Source of the DNA: an uncultured Bacteroidales bacterium
Lineage (GTDB): Bacteria > Bacteroidota > Bacteroidia > Bacteroidales > F082
Direction of reading: 5' to 3'
Assembly (NCBI GenBank): GCA_947166105.1
Contig: CAMVCZ010000012.1
Location: 17,577 to 81,576, forward strand
DNA: 64,000 nt
The notes beneath the pieces are model-generated. The model was given only the letters and a program-made list of their open reading frames with translations, did not search any database and had not been told where the DNA came from. Positions 1 through 8,606 of this stretch are shown piece after piece. Numbering within the stretch: the stretch's first letter is position 1; every line of letters starts with the position of its first letter. The position numbers and the translations under genes are program-made.

Positions 1-2486
1 TTCCAGAATTTCATATCGGCGGCCACGGTGATGGCGTTCTTGCCGTTGTGGTGTACCAAACTTGCGGGATGCCAATCGGGACTGATGTCGGCGACTTGTC
101 GGAGCGGGACATTGGTGCCGGGAAACATTGTTGGAATCAGTTGGTTCTGAACGGTTTCGTAGTCGTTTGGGTTGTAGTTTTGTTCCGCATACAGTTTGAC
201 AGGCAGGCTGCGGTTGCCTTCCCAAACGGTGGTTAAAGGCTGCCCGTTGAGGCTTCCGGCAAGGTCGAGGGAAAGCACGGTCTTGGTGATGCCAAGTCGG
301 GCACATTCCTCGGGTTTCATAGTCACTTTCACCGAAGGCAGAAACTCATCGTAATTGGTGTGAACCCAGCGGAGTTCCTTGTCCAAAGTGAGCATATAAT
401 CCTTGATTTGCTGCGCCACGGGAGCGGTTTCCGCGTAGTCGTCGCCATAGACAAAGACCTCCACGGGTGTCGAAACAGCCTGATAGTCAAGTTGGCGGAA
501 GCGCACGTGAGCCTCGGCGAAGTAGTAGGAATATTTGTCGTCCATCTCCTTCAGCAGGTCTTCGGTGGCTTGCTTCGAGGTGGTGTTCACGATGAGTTGC
601 GAGAGATTGTTGGCTGGGATGCTCGGCGCGTAGGTCACATGGAAACGTGGCGCGGTTTCGCCGATGAAAGCGGTGATTGAGGTGATGCGTTTATCAGTGA
701 GCATCATTTGCTGCAACGAATCACTGATGCGCGTGGTGGCTTCGAGGCTGCTGCCTTCGGGCAGGCGGATTTCCACCGCGAAACTGTCGCGCTCGGCCAT
801 AGGCATCATCTGCACGTTCAGGGCGAGGAACATCAAAACACCCAAAACGATGGAACCCACGCCCATCCCGATGGTGAACAGCGGATGGTTGAAACAATGG
901 CTTTGCAGTTTGTCGTAAAGCCGTTGCAAGAAAGCGAAAAACCGCATTTGTGCCTTCAGGAAACCGTTGTGTTTGGGTTTGTCGTCGGGCTTGATGAACA
1001 TTATTTCCAACGAGGGAATGACGAGCATAGCATAGGCCAACGATGCCATCAGCGAGAAGGCGACGGTCCACGGGAAGAACTGGACGAAATCGCCCAAAGG
1101 CCCGGTGATGATGCGCGTCATCGGGAAAAACATCGTGGCGATGGCGCCCGTGGCAATGAGCATAGGCATAAAGAGTTCCTTTGCGCTGCTCACGGCGGCA
1201 TCGAAGGGCTTGTAGCCTTGGCTCAACTTGTCGATGTAGCCGTCAATATTGATGATGGAGTCGTCCACAATCATACCAAGCACGACGATAAGGGCGGCCA
1301 AAGTAACTGTATTCAACTCAATGCCAAAGAGATACATCAATCCGATGCTCATAGCCGTGCAGACCGGCAATCCCGAACTGGCGATAAGCGCGGTGCGCAT
1401 AGGGAAGAGTAGCAGCATCACTGCAATCACGACAATCATTGAAATGACCAAGTCGCGCAAGAACGCGCTGACCGACTTTTCGACCACTTTGGGCTGGTCG
1501 GTGATGCGATACATTTTCACGCTGTCGGGCAGGGTTTTCCTGAATGTGGAAAGCACATTTTCCACTTCCCTTCCGTAAGCCACGATGTTGAAGCCCTTGC
1601 GCATCTCAACGCTGATAATCAGCGCGTTGTTGCCATTGAAATTCACCACTTTTGAAGGTGGGGCCAAACGCCTTTCAACGGTGGCCACATCGCGCAGGCG
1701 CACGGTGTTGCCTGCCGCGTCGGAATAGATGATTTGCTCCTCAAGTTCCTCTTCGGAAACCACAGGGTTCTCGATGTGCAGCGGCAGGTCGAAGTCGGAG
1801 GTTTCCATCGTGCCGCTCGTGGTGAGGAAGCCTTGCGAGGCGTATTGCAGCATCAGCGTGTTCGGACTGATGCCGTAGAACGACAGTTTTTCCTTGTCCA
1901 CAATGACCGCGATTTCCTCGGTTTGTTCGCCCATCACGCGCACGTTGCCCGTTTGGGGGATGTCGCGCAGGCGGCGGGTGAGGTCGTCGGTGTATTCGCG
2001 CATTTCGCGGTAGGTCTTGTCGTCCGATTCCATCGCGATAAGCAGCGAGGAAGTGTCGCCGAAGTCGTCGATAACGGCAATAGCCAACACGCCCGCCGGA
2101 AAAGTCAAAGCCTTGTTTTCGTTGATTTTGTTGCGGATTTTCGTCCACGCTTGGGCGTAGTTGCTCTTGGTCAAATCGAGCATCACATAGACGTAGCAGA
2201 CGCCTTCCTTGGTCACGGAGTAGGTGTTTTTCCGGTCCACCTCGGGCAGGGAAAACAGCAGTTCCTCAAGAGGTTTGGTGAGTTGGGCTTCCACCTCCTC
2301 GGAATTGGCGCCCGGATACACGCCCGCCACAATGCCCTGCGGATAACTGAACGCCGGAAACTCGTCCTTCTTCATTTTGGCGAGGGCGTAGATGCCGAAG
2401 GCCACGATGATGGCTACGACCACCCACACGATTTTCTGGTGGTCGATGCTCCCCGCGATGATGCCGTGTTCTTTTATTTTTGCCAT
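1..2486 (-). CDS. RND efflux permease (AcrB/HAE1-like), 3' end outside window
   Basis: Inner-membrane proton-driven pump of the RND superfamily; about 828 residues are present and the C-terminal part lies beyond base 1. The start is the ATG at 2484-2486 (protein begins MAKIKEHG). A first membrane helix follows near residues 18-38, then the porter-domain pattern typical of the family. The segment VVLGMIVDDSIINIDGYIDK matches the TM4 region of the HAE1 type, where aspartates carry protons. The adaptor gene lies directly upstream on the same strand, with a lipoprotein gene before it, so this is the last visible gene of a three-gene efflux operon. No TolC-like outer-membrane factor is in view; it could lie beyond the left edge. 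Substrate cannot be inferred. Family assignment is firm. Confidence 0.93.
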   Translation of the reverse strand, partial: MAKIKEHGIIAGSIDHQKIVWVVVAIIVAFGIYALAKMKKDEFPAFSYPQGIVAGVYPGANSEEVEAQLTKPLEELLFSLPEVDRKNTYSVTKEGVCYVYVMLDLTKSNYAQAWTKIRNKINENKALTFPAGVLAIAVIDDFGDTSSLLIAMESDDKTYREMREYTDDLTRRLRDIPQTGNVRVMGEQTEEIAVIVDKEKLSFYGISPNTLMLQYASQGFLTTSGTMETSDFDLPLHIENPVVSEEELEEQIIYSDAAGNTVRLRDVATVERRLAPPSKVVNFNGNNALIISVEMRKGFNIVAYGREVENVLSTFRKTLPDSVKMYRITDQPKVVEKSVSAFLRDLVISMIVVIAVMLLLFPMRTALIASSGLPVCTAMSIGLMYLFGIELNTVTLAALIVVLGMIVDDSIINIDGYIDKLSQGYKPFDAAVSSAKELFMPMLIATGAIATMFFPMTRIITGPLGDFVQFFPWTVAFSLMASLAYAMLVIPSLEIMFIKPDDKPKHNGFLKAQMRFFAFLQRLYDKLQSHCFNHPLFTIGMGVGSIVLGVLMFLALNVQMMPMAERDSFAVEIRLPEGSSLEATTRISDSLQQMMLTDKRITSITAFIGETAPRFHVTYAPSIPANNLSQLIVNTTSKQATEDLLKEMDDKYSYYFAEAHVRFRQLDYQAVSTPVEVFVYGDDYAETAPVAQQIKDYMLTLDKELRWVHTNYDEFLPSVKVTMKPEECARLGITKTVLSLDLAGSLNGQPLTTVWEGNRSLPVKLYAEQNYNPNDYETVQNQLIPTMFPGTNVPLRQVADISPDWHPASLVHHNGKNAITVAADMKFW

Positions 2487-2507
2487 TTTTTTCTATTCAT
2501 TTCATTC

Positions 2508-2604
2508 GTCCGGTAGGGTCGTCCGGTAGGGACAAGGGGTCATGCCCCATTGTTGGCGATGTTTCGCCTTTCGTCCGGTAGGGACAAGGGGTCATGATCC
2601 CTTG
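2508..2604. repeat. Interspersed palindromic repeat, family A (two copies)
   Basis: Two tandem units of a CCGGTAGGGACAAGGGGTCA-type sequence fill the gap between the adaptor and permease genes. The right copy runs into the 3' end of the adaptor gene, so the last residues and stop codon of the adaptor are made of repeat sequence. Another copy is at 8528-8584 and a diverged one near 31811. Confidence 0.85.
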
Positions 2605-3650
2605 TTGAGGAGGGTTTCTTCTACTTTCATTCCTTCGCTCACTTTCTGGTAGCCTTCCACAATGACCTTGTCGCCGACTTGCAAGCCTTCGCTGACGATG
2701 ACTCCCGTGCCAGAATAGCCCGCAAGCGTGATTTTCCGCCGCGTGGCACGACCGTCTTCGGCCACCCAAACGAACTTCCCTTCCTGATTAATCAAAACCG
2801 CGTTGGCAGGTACGACGATGCCCTTGCTGACATCGGCTTTCAGCACCACTTTGCCAATCATTCCGGGCGCGAGTTCCTTGTCGGGTTGCTCGATAAGCAC
2901 CTTGACGGGATAACTATGCGTGAGCAACGAAGCTGTCATACTTTTCTCCATCACTTTGCCAATCAAGCGTTTGTCGCCCAAGGCGGGGATGACGACCTCG
3001 GCGGTGTCGCCAACCTGCACTTTGGCGATTTCATTTTCGGGCACGGAGATTTTCACGGCCATACCTTTTGTATTAATGATGCGTATGACAGGCTTCAGCG
3101 GCGCGATGTTTTCCCCGATTTCGGCATTGACGGAGGCAATGGTGCCGTCGAAAGGTGCCGCAATCGTGTTGTCTTCAAGCATAGCGTTGGCCAAATCCAG
3201 TGCGGACTGGGCTTTCTCAAGGTTGGCGACCATCTCGCGCCACTTGATTTCGGGCAGGCTGCCGTTGTCGTACACCTTTTTCAGGCGGTCGTAGGCGTCT
3301 TGCGCTTGTTCGAGGGTGGCTTGCGCCGAGCGTTGGGTGCTTTCCATTTGTGGCGACGACACACGCGCCAACGTTTGCCCCTTCCTGACGCGGCAGCCTT
3401 GTTTCACGTTGAGTTGATGCAAGGTGCCACCATATTTGAAGGCCATCTCCACCGACTGTCCTTCCTCCAAATAGCCCGGATAGGTGTTGCTAACAATGCC
3501 GCTCACTTCTTCGATTACCTGAACACCAACAGGGATGACGCGCTCCTCGGCAGGACCGCCCAAGAGTTTTTCCTTCAACTGTTGTGGGTCAGTATCGGCG
3601 CAACTTGCAAGCAACAGGGGCAAAAGCCATAATAAGTGTTTGGTTTTCAT
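2592..3650 (-). CDS. RND periplasmic adaptor (membrane fusion protein), lipoprotein
   Basis: 352 residues. Signal peptide with lipobox (LLLASC, Cys about residue 16), so it is anchored by lipid and bridges the inner-membrane pump to an outer-membrane channel. It has a biotinyl/lipoyl-like half motif near residue 70, a helical hairpin rich in Gln/Ala/Lys at about residues 105-160, the second lipoyl half (APFDGTIASVNAEIGENI, about 165-182), then beta-barrel and membrane-proximal domains ending in VGDKVIVEGYQKVSEGMKV. Length and order match AcrA/MexA-type HlyD-family adaptors. It is 8 bases downstream of the lipoprotein gene and upstream of the permease, on the same strand. Its C-terminal NKGS and stop lie within an interspersed repeat. 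Confidence 0.93.
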   Translation of the reverse strand: MKTKHLLWLLPLLLASCADTDPQQLKEKLLGGPAEERVIPVGVQVIEEVSGIVSNTYPGYLEEGQSVEMAFKYGGTLHQLNVKQGCRVRKGQTLARVSSPQMESTQRSAQATLEQAQDAYDRLKKVYDNGSLPEIKWREMVANLEKAQSALDLANAMLEDNTIAAPFDGTIASVNAEIGENIAPLKPVIRIINTKGMAVKISVPENEIAKVQVGDTAEVVIPALGDKRLIGKVMEKSMTASLLTHSYPVKVLIEQPDKELAPGMIGKVVLKADVSKGIVVPANAVLINQEGKFVWVAEDGRATRRKITLAGYSGTGVIVSEGLQVGDKVIVEGYQKVSEGMKVEETLLNKGS

Positions 3651-3658
3651 GGGTTTGA

Positions 3659-4165
3659 TTAGTTTCTCGTGGCTACCATATGGATGTCGTCACCGTAAAG
3701 GATGTATTTTAAGGAACCCACAGCTGCCTCGCCTTCATAGGTCTGGTCGAGGATGAGCGTGTTGTCCTCGTACATCGTGCCTTTGGCCTCAACATTCACT
3801 TCGCACAACACACCGATGTTACCGTCAATCGATACCCTCAAGGCACTGCGTTTGAAGTCCTTGAAAGTGATGTTTCGGCCTTCGCAATAGGCGTGTGTGA
3901 CGATGACCTCACCATTCAGGTAGTTCATCACGACCACAACACTGTCCGTTTTCCTGTCCAAATTGGCGATTTGGAGTTGCCCGATTTCGTTGTCCAAAGT
4001 GATGTTGAACATAGCAGGGTCAGAGACATTGGCGCGTTTGGCTGTCACGCTGCCCGAAGTCTTGAAACTGTAGTCACCGCGAAACAGCGGGGCGTTTTTC
4101 TTTTGGCACGAGGCCAAAGCTATGAGGGCGCAAATGGCAAATAATAAAGGATGGATATTCTTCAT
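3659..4165 (-). CDS. Hypothetical lipoprotein, first gene of the efflux operon
   Basis: 168 residues. Signal peptide with lipobox (ALIALASC, Cys about 20), then a predominantly beta-strand body with no recognisable catalytic motif. It is 8 bases from the RND adaptor and follows the only plausible promoter for the trio, so it is probably cotranscribed with the pump. Not recognised; it may be a small beta-barrel or lipocalin-like periplasmic lipoprotein. No role in efflux can be shown from sequence. Confidence 0.8.
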   Translation of the reverse strand: MKNIHPLLFAICALIALASCQKKNAPLFRGDYSFKTSGSVTAKRANVSDPAMFNITLDNEIGQLQIANLDRKTDSVVVVMNYLNGEVIVTHAYCEGRNITFKDFKRSALRVSIDGNIGVLCEVNVEAKGTMYEDNTLILDQTYEGEAAVGSLKYILYGDDIHMVATRN

Positions 4166-4190
4166 AGTTGGAAATTATTGGTTCATTTTT

Positions 4191-4284
4191 GACACGCTTT
4201 GCGTCATTGCGATGAGGAACGACGAAGCAATCCAGCGAACTTCCCGTCTGGACTGCTTCGTGCCTCGCAGTGACGCGAAGCGAG
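4191..4284. repeat. Interspersed palindromic repeat, family B
   Basis: An imperfect inverted repeat: the left arm contains GCGTCATTGCGATGAGGAAC and the right arm GTGCCTCGCAGTGACGC, around a centre with GCAATCCAG. If the promoter at 4294-4302 is used, it lies inside the 5' untranslated leader of the efflux operon and would form a long RNA hairpin about 30-120 bases before the first start codon. Confidence 0.8.
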
Positions 4285-4293
4285 CATTTGTCT

Positions 4294-4302
4294 GCAAAAA
4301 TA
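4294..4302 (-). promoter_or_regulatory. -7 promoter box for the efflux operon
   Basis: On the minus strand this reads TATTTTTGC, matching the Bacteroidota -7 consensus TAnnTTTG. It would give a leader of roughly 120 bases before the ATG at 4165, containing repeat family B. Confidence 0.55.
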
Positions 4303-4305
4303 GCA

Positions 4306-4335
4306 AGAATCCCCGAAATGGCGTTCAGGGATTCT
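4306..4335 (-). terminator. Hairpin terminator after the deiminase-like gene
   Basis: Perfect 8-base stem AGAATCCC/GGGATTCT with a 14-base loop, 28 bases beyond the stop codon at 4363; on the minus strand a T-rich stretch follows. It overlaps the promoter zone of the next operon. Confidence 0.5.
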
Positions 4336-4362
4336 CGACTTTTCACCCGAAAGGGATAAAAC

Positions 4363-6666
4363 TTATCTCACCACCAATTTCTTGGTCACGACGGCACCGC
4401 TCTGTTCAATGATATTGACCAAATAAATGCCCTTGTTCCATTCGGCGGCATCGATGCTGATGGTCTTGCCTTCAGCCTCGTGTACCTTCTGTCCGACGAG
4501 GTTATACACCTCCACCTTGGCCACATTCGCGCCTTCCACGGTGAATTGGCCCGTGGTCGGGTTGGGATAGAGCTTGGCTTCGGAGGAGAGTTCGTTGATG
4601 CTCAAGAGGTTTTCGTTGATATTGACGCCATATATGCAATCGTTTTGATCGGTATGAACCGTAAAGGAGGTGACTACATAGCCTTTCACCATGGCATTGA
4701 CATATACATCAAGGTAGAAATAATCCGCTGGTTCCACCGTGTAGGGCAAGGTACCTTGAGGCTCAAAGCTCAAATAGTTCGTTTCGTTTTCGGTAACAGA
4801 CAGCACCTTGACAGGAATCTGGCTACCAAAGAAACGATTTTGCATATTCACTTGTTGTGGACTGCTGCCTAGGTCGTTGAATTCCACAACGGGCGCACCC
4901 ACAATCACGAAACCGCTGTCAAGGGATGTGTTCAACACCATACCCATCACAATCCGGTCACCCAATGTGGTCCGAACTAGAATCTCGTAAGGAATATAGG
5001 TATCTTTACCAGGTGCAGTTTGGTAATCTACGGTAACCGTTAGCGTTTCTCCTGCTTGCAAGGTGTAAGGGAAAGTGTTTTCCCAAAGATTGAAACTCGG
5101 CACTTCGGGAACCACATCTATTATGGTGACAGCTTCGTTCGTTTCGTTGATGATGTTAAACTGTCTTTGCTGTCCCATTTGTTCAAACCACAGCGTATCA
5201 GGTGTAATTACCAATTCTCCAGTGGGTTCATGCGCCTCCATCGTGAAATGGTGTGGGTCGAGGTCGGCGAAGACGGGCTGCGTGTAGCGGTGTCCCGATT
5301 CGTCGGCACCAAACACATAATAGTCAATCTCGGAGCCACCTTGATAGCCTGTGATGTAGCCGACATATTCGTCGGGATTGCCCGTAGCAGTCATGTGGGC
5401 CGTTTGGTAGGCTCCGCCGTCGATGCTGTAATACACCAGAAGAGAGTCTTGCTTCAAATTGGCACCGCTGTAAGCGATGAACTTGGAAACAACGGGAATG
5501 GATTCCTGCCATTCTTGCTCGCCGTGCAGCACATCACGGTGGTCGACGAAAAGCATGTTGAAGTCCATCACGCCACGGGTGCGGCAGTGGAGGGCATCGG
5601 TGTTTTCCCAACCGGCCGAGCCGCCGTTCACGCCAATGATTTCATAGCCCGGCATAGCCTCTTGATAGACAGCGATGGCGTCTTGGTTGTAGGTATTGTT
5701 GGTGCCCATCGGCACATACACGGTCTTGTTGAGAATCAGGCTGTTGGTGTAGGGGGCCAAAGTGTAGCCGCCGGGTTCTTGGACGCGATACACATGGTAG
5801 GGATACCCCCAGCAGCAGTTGGTGTTCTCGAAGTATTCGGCCACTTCTTCATAATACTGGTAGCGGGGATTGCTTTGCGGCAGTTGCGCAATCAAGATTT
5901 TGTCGGGAGCAAGGTATTTGCCCCAGCAATCGACGTGGGCGATGTAGTCGCCTTGCGGGTCGATGGTGACGTGGTAGGGGTCGATGCCGAGATAGTCGCG
6001 CATCTTGTTTCGGACATTCTCCTCGTTGTTGTTGTTTTCCTGAAACACGAGGTCGTCGCTCACGCCGTGGCCTCTGCCGTCTTCCATCATGTTGCCGCCG
6101 GTGTGCTGGAGGTTCATGCCGTACATTGGGATGTTCCAATAGTTGGCGAACACGCCCGAGATGTTGTCGTCGTTGGGGCGCGGGCGGTTGTAGATGTTGT
6201 CGACGATGGCGGGGTTGCGATCCTCAAAGATGTACCACGGGCCATAGTCGCGCACCCAGTAAGAATCGGTCTGTGCATTGACAAAAGTGACATTGTCCAT
6301 GTTGACGCCTGCACCTTGGAAACTGCTTTGGGCTTGGTTTTGATAGCCACTACTGACGATGCAATACACCATACAGTTGTTTGACAACTGGGCCACGAGG
6401 CTCGTCGGGATGCCCAAGGGGTAGCGGATCATCACGCCCTGCATGGGTTCAAACTCGGCCACAAAGCGCGGCTCGCCCGTCGGCGGGTCGGTCTCGACGA
6501 AGTTCATTCCACGCGAGGTGTCGTACATTTCTTCCTCGGAGAGATAGTGCCATCTCATCCAGTCGGGTTTTCCCCCTTTTGAGGGGGTCAGGGGGAGTTC
6601 GTCTTGGGCCTGCACAGTGGCGGCCATCAAGAGCAGAAGAGTGAAAAATGATAGAGATTTTTTCAT
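4363..6666 (-). CDS. Secreted peptidylarginine deiminase-like protein with T9SS sorting domain
   Basis: 767 residues. The signal peptide ends near VQA (residue 20). Residues 65-400 are a guanidino-modifying (agmatine/peptidyl-arginine deiminase) propeller. Candidate catalytic residues are Asp140 (WVRDYGPW), His244 and Asp246 (AHVDCWGK), Asn308 (APYTNSL) and Cys361 (ALHCRTR). Their spacing closely follows Porphyromonas gingivalis PPAD (D130, H236, D238, N297, C351). The YNRPRPND segment (R161, R163) matches the PPAD arginine pair that holds the substrate C-terminal carboxylate. An Ig-like beta region follows, then a T9SS type A sorting domain from LYPNPTTGQF onward. Predicted to be exported to the cell surface and to citrullinate peptides; activity is inferred. 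Residues about 22-34 (LPLTPSKGG) come from an interspersed repeat. Generic annotation would say agmatine deiminase family. Confidence 0.9.
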   Translation of the reverse strand: MKKSLSFFTLLLLMAATVQAQDELPLTPSKGGKPDWMRWHYLSEEEMYDTSRGMNFVETDPPTGEPRFVAEFEPMQGVMIRYPLGIPTSLVAQLSNNCMVYCIVSSGYQNQAQSSFQGAGVNMDNVTFVNAQTDSYWVRDYGPWYIFEDRNPAIVDNIYNRPRPNDDNISGVFANYWNIPMYGMNLQHTGGNMMEDGRGHGVSDDLVFQENNNNEENVRNKMRDYLGIDPYHVTIDPQGDYIAHVDCWGKYLAPDKILIAQLPQSNPRYQYYEEVAEYFENTNCCWGYPYHVYRVQEPGGYTLAPYTNSLILNKTVYVPMGTNNTYNQDAIAVYQEAMPGYEIIGVNGGSAGWENTDALHCRTRGVMDFNMLFVDHRDVLHGEQEWQESIPVVSKFIAYSGANLKQDSLLVYYSIDGGAYQTAHMTATGNPDEYVGYITGYQGGSEIDYYVFGADESGHRYTQPVFADLDPHHFTMEAHEPTGELVITPDTLWFEQMGQQRQFNIINETNEAVTIIDVVPEVPSFNLWENTFPYTLQAGETLTVTVDYQTAPGKDTYIPYEILVRTTLGDRIVMGMVLNTSLDSGFVIVGAPVVEFNDLGSSPQQVNMQNRFFGSQIPVKVLSVTENETNYLSFEPQGTLPYTVEPADYFYLDVYVNAMVKGYVVTSFTVHTDQNDCIYGVNINENLLSINELSSEAKLYPNPTTGQFTVEGANVAKVEVYNLVGQKVHEAEGKTISIDAAEWNKGIYLVNIIEQSGAVVTKKLVVR
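6568..6600. repeat. In-frame interspersed repeat, family C, inside the deiminase gene
   Basis: Palindromic stretch around CCCCCTTTTGAGGGGGTCAG just after the signal-peptide codons. It is read through in phase as LPLTPSKGG. It lies in the linker between signal peptide and mature domain, where extra residues are tolerated. Confidence 0.6.
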
Positions 6667-6736
6667 TGCTATTAGGTTGAAAAATTTGCGGCAAAAATAG
6701 GAAAAAAAATAATTCTATGCTTTTTTGTTCTTGAGA

Positions 6737-6757
6737 TAAGAAATATTCTTACATTTG
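6737..6757 (+). promoter_or_regulatory. Promoter and dyad operator of parDE
   Basis: TTG at 6731-6733 and TACATTTG at 6750-6757 form a -33/-7 pair 19 bases apart. Between them lies a perfect dyad, TAAGAA-ATA-TTCTTA (6737-6751), overlapping the -7 box. That is the expected position for an autorepressor site bound by the ribbon-helix-helix antitoxin. Confidence 0.6.
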
Positions 6758-6782
6758 CAGCGCAGACAATAATCCAAGTGTT

Positions 6783-7031
6783 ATGGGTAGGACAGTAACA
6801 GCATCTTTAGGACCTCATTATGAGGAGTTTATCAAAAACAGCATCCTCTGCGGCAGATACAACAATGCCAGCGAGGTCATTCGTGCCGGCCTTCGCCGGT
6901 TGGAGGAGGATGAAAAGAAAATTGCTCTTTTGAAAGCTGCTATCCAAGAAGGCCTTGGTAGCGGCATTTGTGAGGACTTTGATCCAGAGGAACACTTGAA
7001 GCAACTGAAAGCCTCCCGTCGCAATGGCTAA
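6783..7031 (+). CDS. parD: ParD-family antitoxin (ribbon-helix-helix)
   Basis: 82 residues beginning MGRTVTASLGPHYEEFI, with the short N-terminal beta strand then two helices (NNASEVIRAGLRRLEED) of the RHH/ParD (CopG-like) DNA-binding fold. The acidic C-terminal half (ICEDFDPEEHLKQLKASR) would bind and neutralise ParE. Its 3' end overlaps the toxin gene by 8 bases, a usual translational coupling in these pairs. A dyad in the promoter fits autoregulation. Confidence 0.93.
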   Translation: MGRTVTASLGPHYEEFIKNSILCGRYNNASEVIRAGLRRLEEDEKKIALLKAAIQEGLGSGICEDFDPEEHLKQLKASRRNG

Positions 7032-7317
7032 ATTCCATTTTTCCAACAAAGCCGTCGACGACCTCGATTCCATTTGGTTGTACACACAAGAAACTTGGTC
7101 GGAAGATCAAGCGGACTTTTATTATCATGAGTTGGTCGAAGCCTGTCAAGATGTCGCAAATCACCCTACCTATTTGGACAGGGAATACAAGGAAATCATG
7201 CCAGGACTATTTGGTCACCGCATTCACAAGCATTTGATTTTCTACATTCTCGTTGAAGATGGCGTGGAAATTGTCCGAATCCTCCACGAGCGGATGGATT
7301 TTGGGCGGCATTTGTAA
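7024..7317 (+). CDS. parE: ParE/RelE-superfamily toxin
   Basis: 97 residues with the ParE fold: N-terminal helices (FSNKAVDDLDSIWLYTQETWS) followed by beta strands, with RIHKHLIFYILVEDGVEIVRILHERMD as the conserved C-terminal part. ParE toxins usually poison DNA gyrase; that target is taken from the family, not shown here. Overlaps parD by 8 bases and ends immediately next to the convergent arginase-fold gene (stop codons adjacent). Confidence 0.92.
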   Translation: MAKFHFSNKAVDDLDSIWLYTQETWSEDQADFYYHELVEACQDVANHPTYLDREYKEIMPGLFGHRIHKHLIFYILVEDGVEIVRILHERMDFGRHL

Positions 7318-8493
7318 TCACATCAATTTTTGGTAAAACTGCCACCACTTGTCGGGCAGTTCGTTGCGCATGGCTTGGTCGTAGTCTTCCTTCGAGCAGG
7401 GGATGAAATGGTGTCGCTCATAGCGTTTGTCGTCGTTTTGCAAGAACGACATGTCCATCCACCACTTGCCCGTGATTTTGTGGCAAAGGAAAACTACATC
7501 GTTTTGATTCTCACCGATTTGTACGATGTAACGTTTGAAGTCGGTGCTGGTTACGGTCGGGATGTCGTCTTGGCGGTTGGCGAAGCCCTCGATGAAGTAC
7601 CAAATCATCTCGGCGATGAGGTTGGCTGTGCGCGAGTTGATGTCATAGTGCGGGTTGTACTCGAAGAAGCCGATGGACGAAAGTTTGAAACTCAGTCCGG
7701 CATAGCGCGTCATACGGCAAGCCTCCTCGCCATTGAAGCCGTTGGGCGAGGCGTTCTTCACTCCAGGAGCATCGGAGGCGCGGACGGCTGCGATGTCGAA
7801 ACTCAAAAGGTTGGCGTTGCGGATGAGCGGTTCGGTCAGTTCGATGTTTTGCTTGATGCTGCCCAAACGATAGGCATCGAAGAGCAACTGTTTCATCAAC
7901 TCAATATTCTCTGTGTCAACATAATACGACTGGTAGCCGATGTTGGTGAAGTTGAACAGGAAATTGGGCTGGTGCAAGATGATATGACTCAGATAAGAGT
8001 GCGAATTAAGGGCTTCTTGGTCGTTGCCGATGTCGAACATAGGGTCGACGGCGGCAATGTTGATGAGTTTGCCCGTCGGCTCATACACTTGGTACATCGT
8101 GTATGTGAGGTCTTGTCCCGCCCCGATGACGATGGGCACGATTTTGTTCTTCAGTAACTCCGTAAGCACCTGATTGAAGGCAAAATAGGTGTCGTTGATT
8201 TCCTTCCCAATCTTCACATTGCCGATGTCGATGACTTTCAATTGTGGCCAATGGTTGAAGAGTTGGTAGAGTGATTTGCGGATGTAATCGACACCATCGG
8301 CGCAGCCTTTGTTGTCGATGGCACCGCGTTCTTCCTTGACTCCGATGATGGCCAAGTCCACGCCTTCAAGGTCGGGGAAATTGTCTTCAGTCCGATAGAT
8401 GCCGATGGTTTCGCCCAAGGTCAATTTTCCGGGTCGAAACGCCACACTGAAACATTTTTCAGAAATAGGGTCAAGGAATGTGCTGATGTCCAT
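7318..8493 (-). CDS. Arginase-fold protein (formimidoylglutamase-like) with degenerate metal site
   Basis: 391 residues, ureohydrolase (arginase/agmatinase/formimidoylglutamase) fold. The three metal-binding motifs can be located but are altered. The usual GGxH is GAGQDLTY, the usual DxHxD is VDPMFDIG, and the last reads SFDIAAVRASDAPG rather than SxDxDxxDP. All histidine ligands are therefore missing. The Bacteroidota branch annotated as formimidoylglutamase often has such changes, so this may be an inactive homologue or use different chemistry. It lies just downstream of the deoxyhypusine-synthase-like gene on the same strand, with only a repeat between, which suggests a shared arginine/polyamine theme. 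Confidence 0.78.
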   Translation of the reverse strand: MDISTFLDPISEKCFSVAFRPGKLTLGETIGIYRTEDNFPDLEGVDLAIIGVKEERGAIDNKGCADGVDYIRKSLYQLFNHWPQLKVIDIGNVKIGKEINDTYFAFNQVLTELLKNKIVPIVIGAGQDLTYTMYQVYEPTGKLINIAAVDPMFDIGNDQEALNSHSYLSHIILHQPNFLFNFTNIGYQSYYVDTENIELMKQLLFDAYRLGSIKQNIELTEPLIRNANLLSFDIAAVRASDAPGVKNASPNGFNGEEACRMTRYAGLSFKLSSIGFFEYNPHYDINSRTANLIAEMIWYFIEGFANRQDDIPTVTSTDFKRYIVQIGENQNDVVFLCHKITGKWWMDMSFLQNDDKRYERHHFIPCSKEDYDQAMRNELPDKWWQFYQKLM

Positions 8494-8527
8494 ATTGGAA
8501 GTTGTTCAGAAGACGCGAAATATACAG

Positions 8528-8584
8528 CCGGTAGGGACAAGGGGTCGTGACCCCTTGTTGGCGTTATTCGCCTTTCCCTACCGG
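8528..8584. repeat. Interspersed palindromic repeat, family A
   Basis: A 57-base near-palindrome with arms CCGGTAGGGA and TCCCTACCGG and an inner hairpin ACAAGGGGTC/GACCCCTTGT. It fills most of the gap between the arginase-fold and deoxyhypusine-synthase-like genes. Confidence 0.85.
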
Positions 8585-8606
8585 ACGTATCGTTATGTCA
8601 CGTCAA

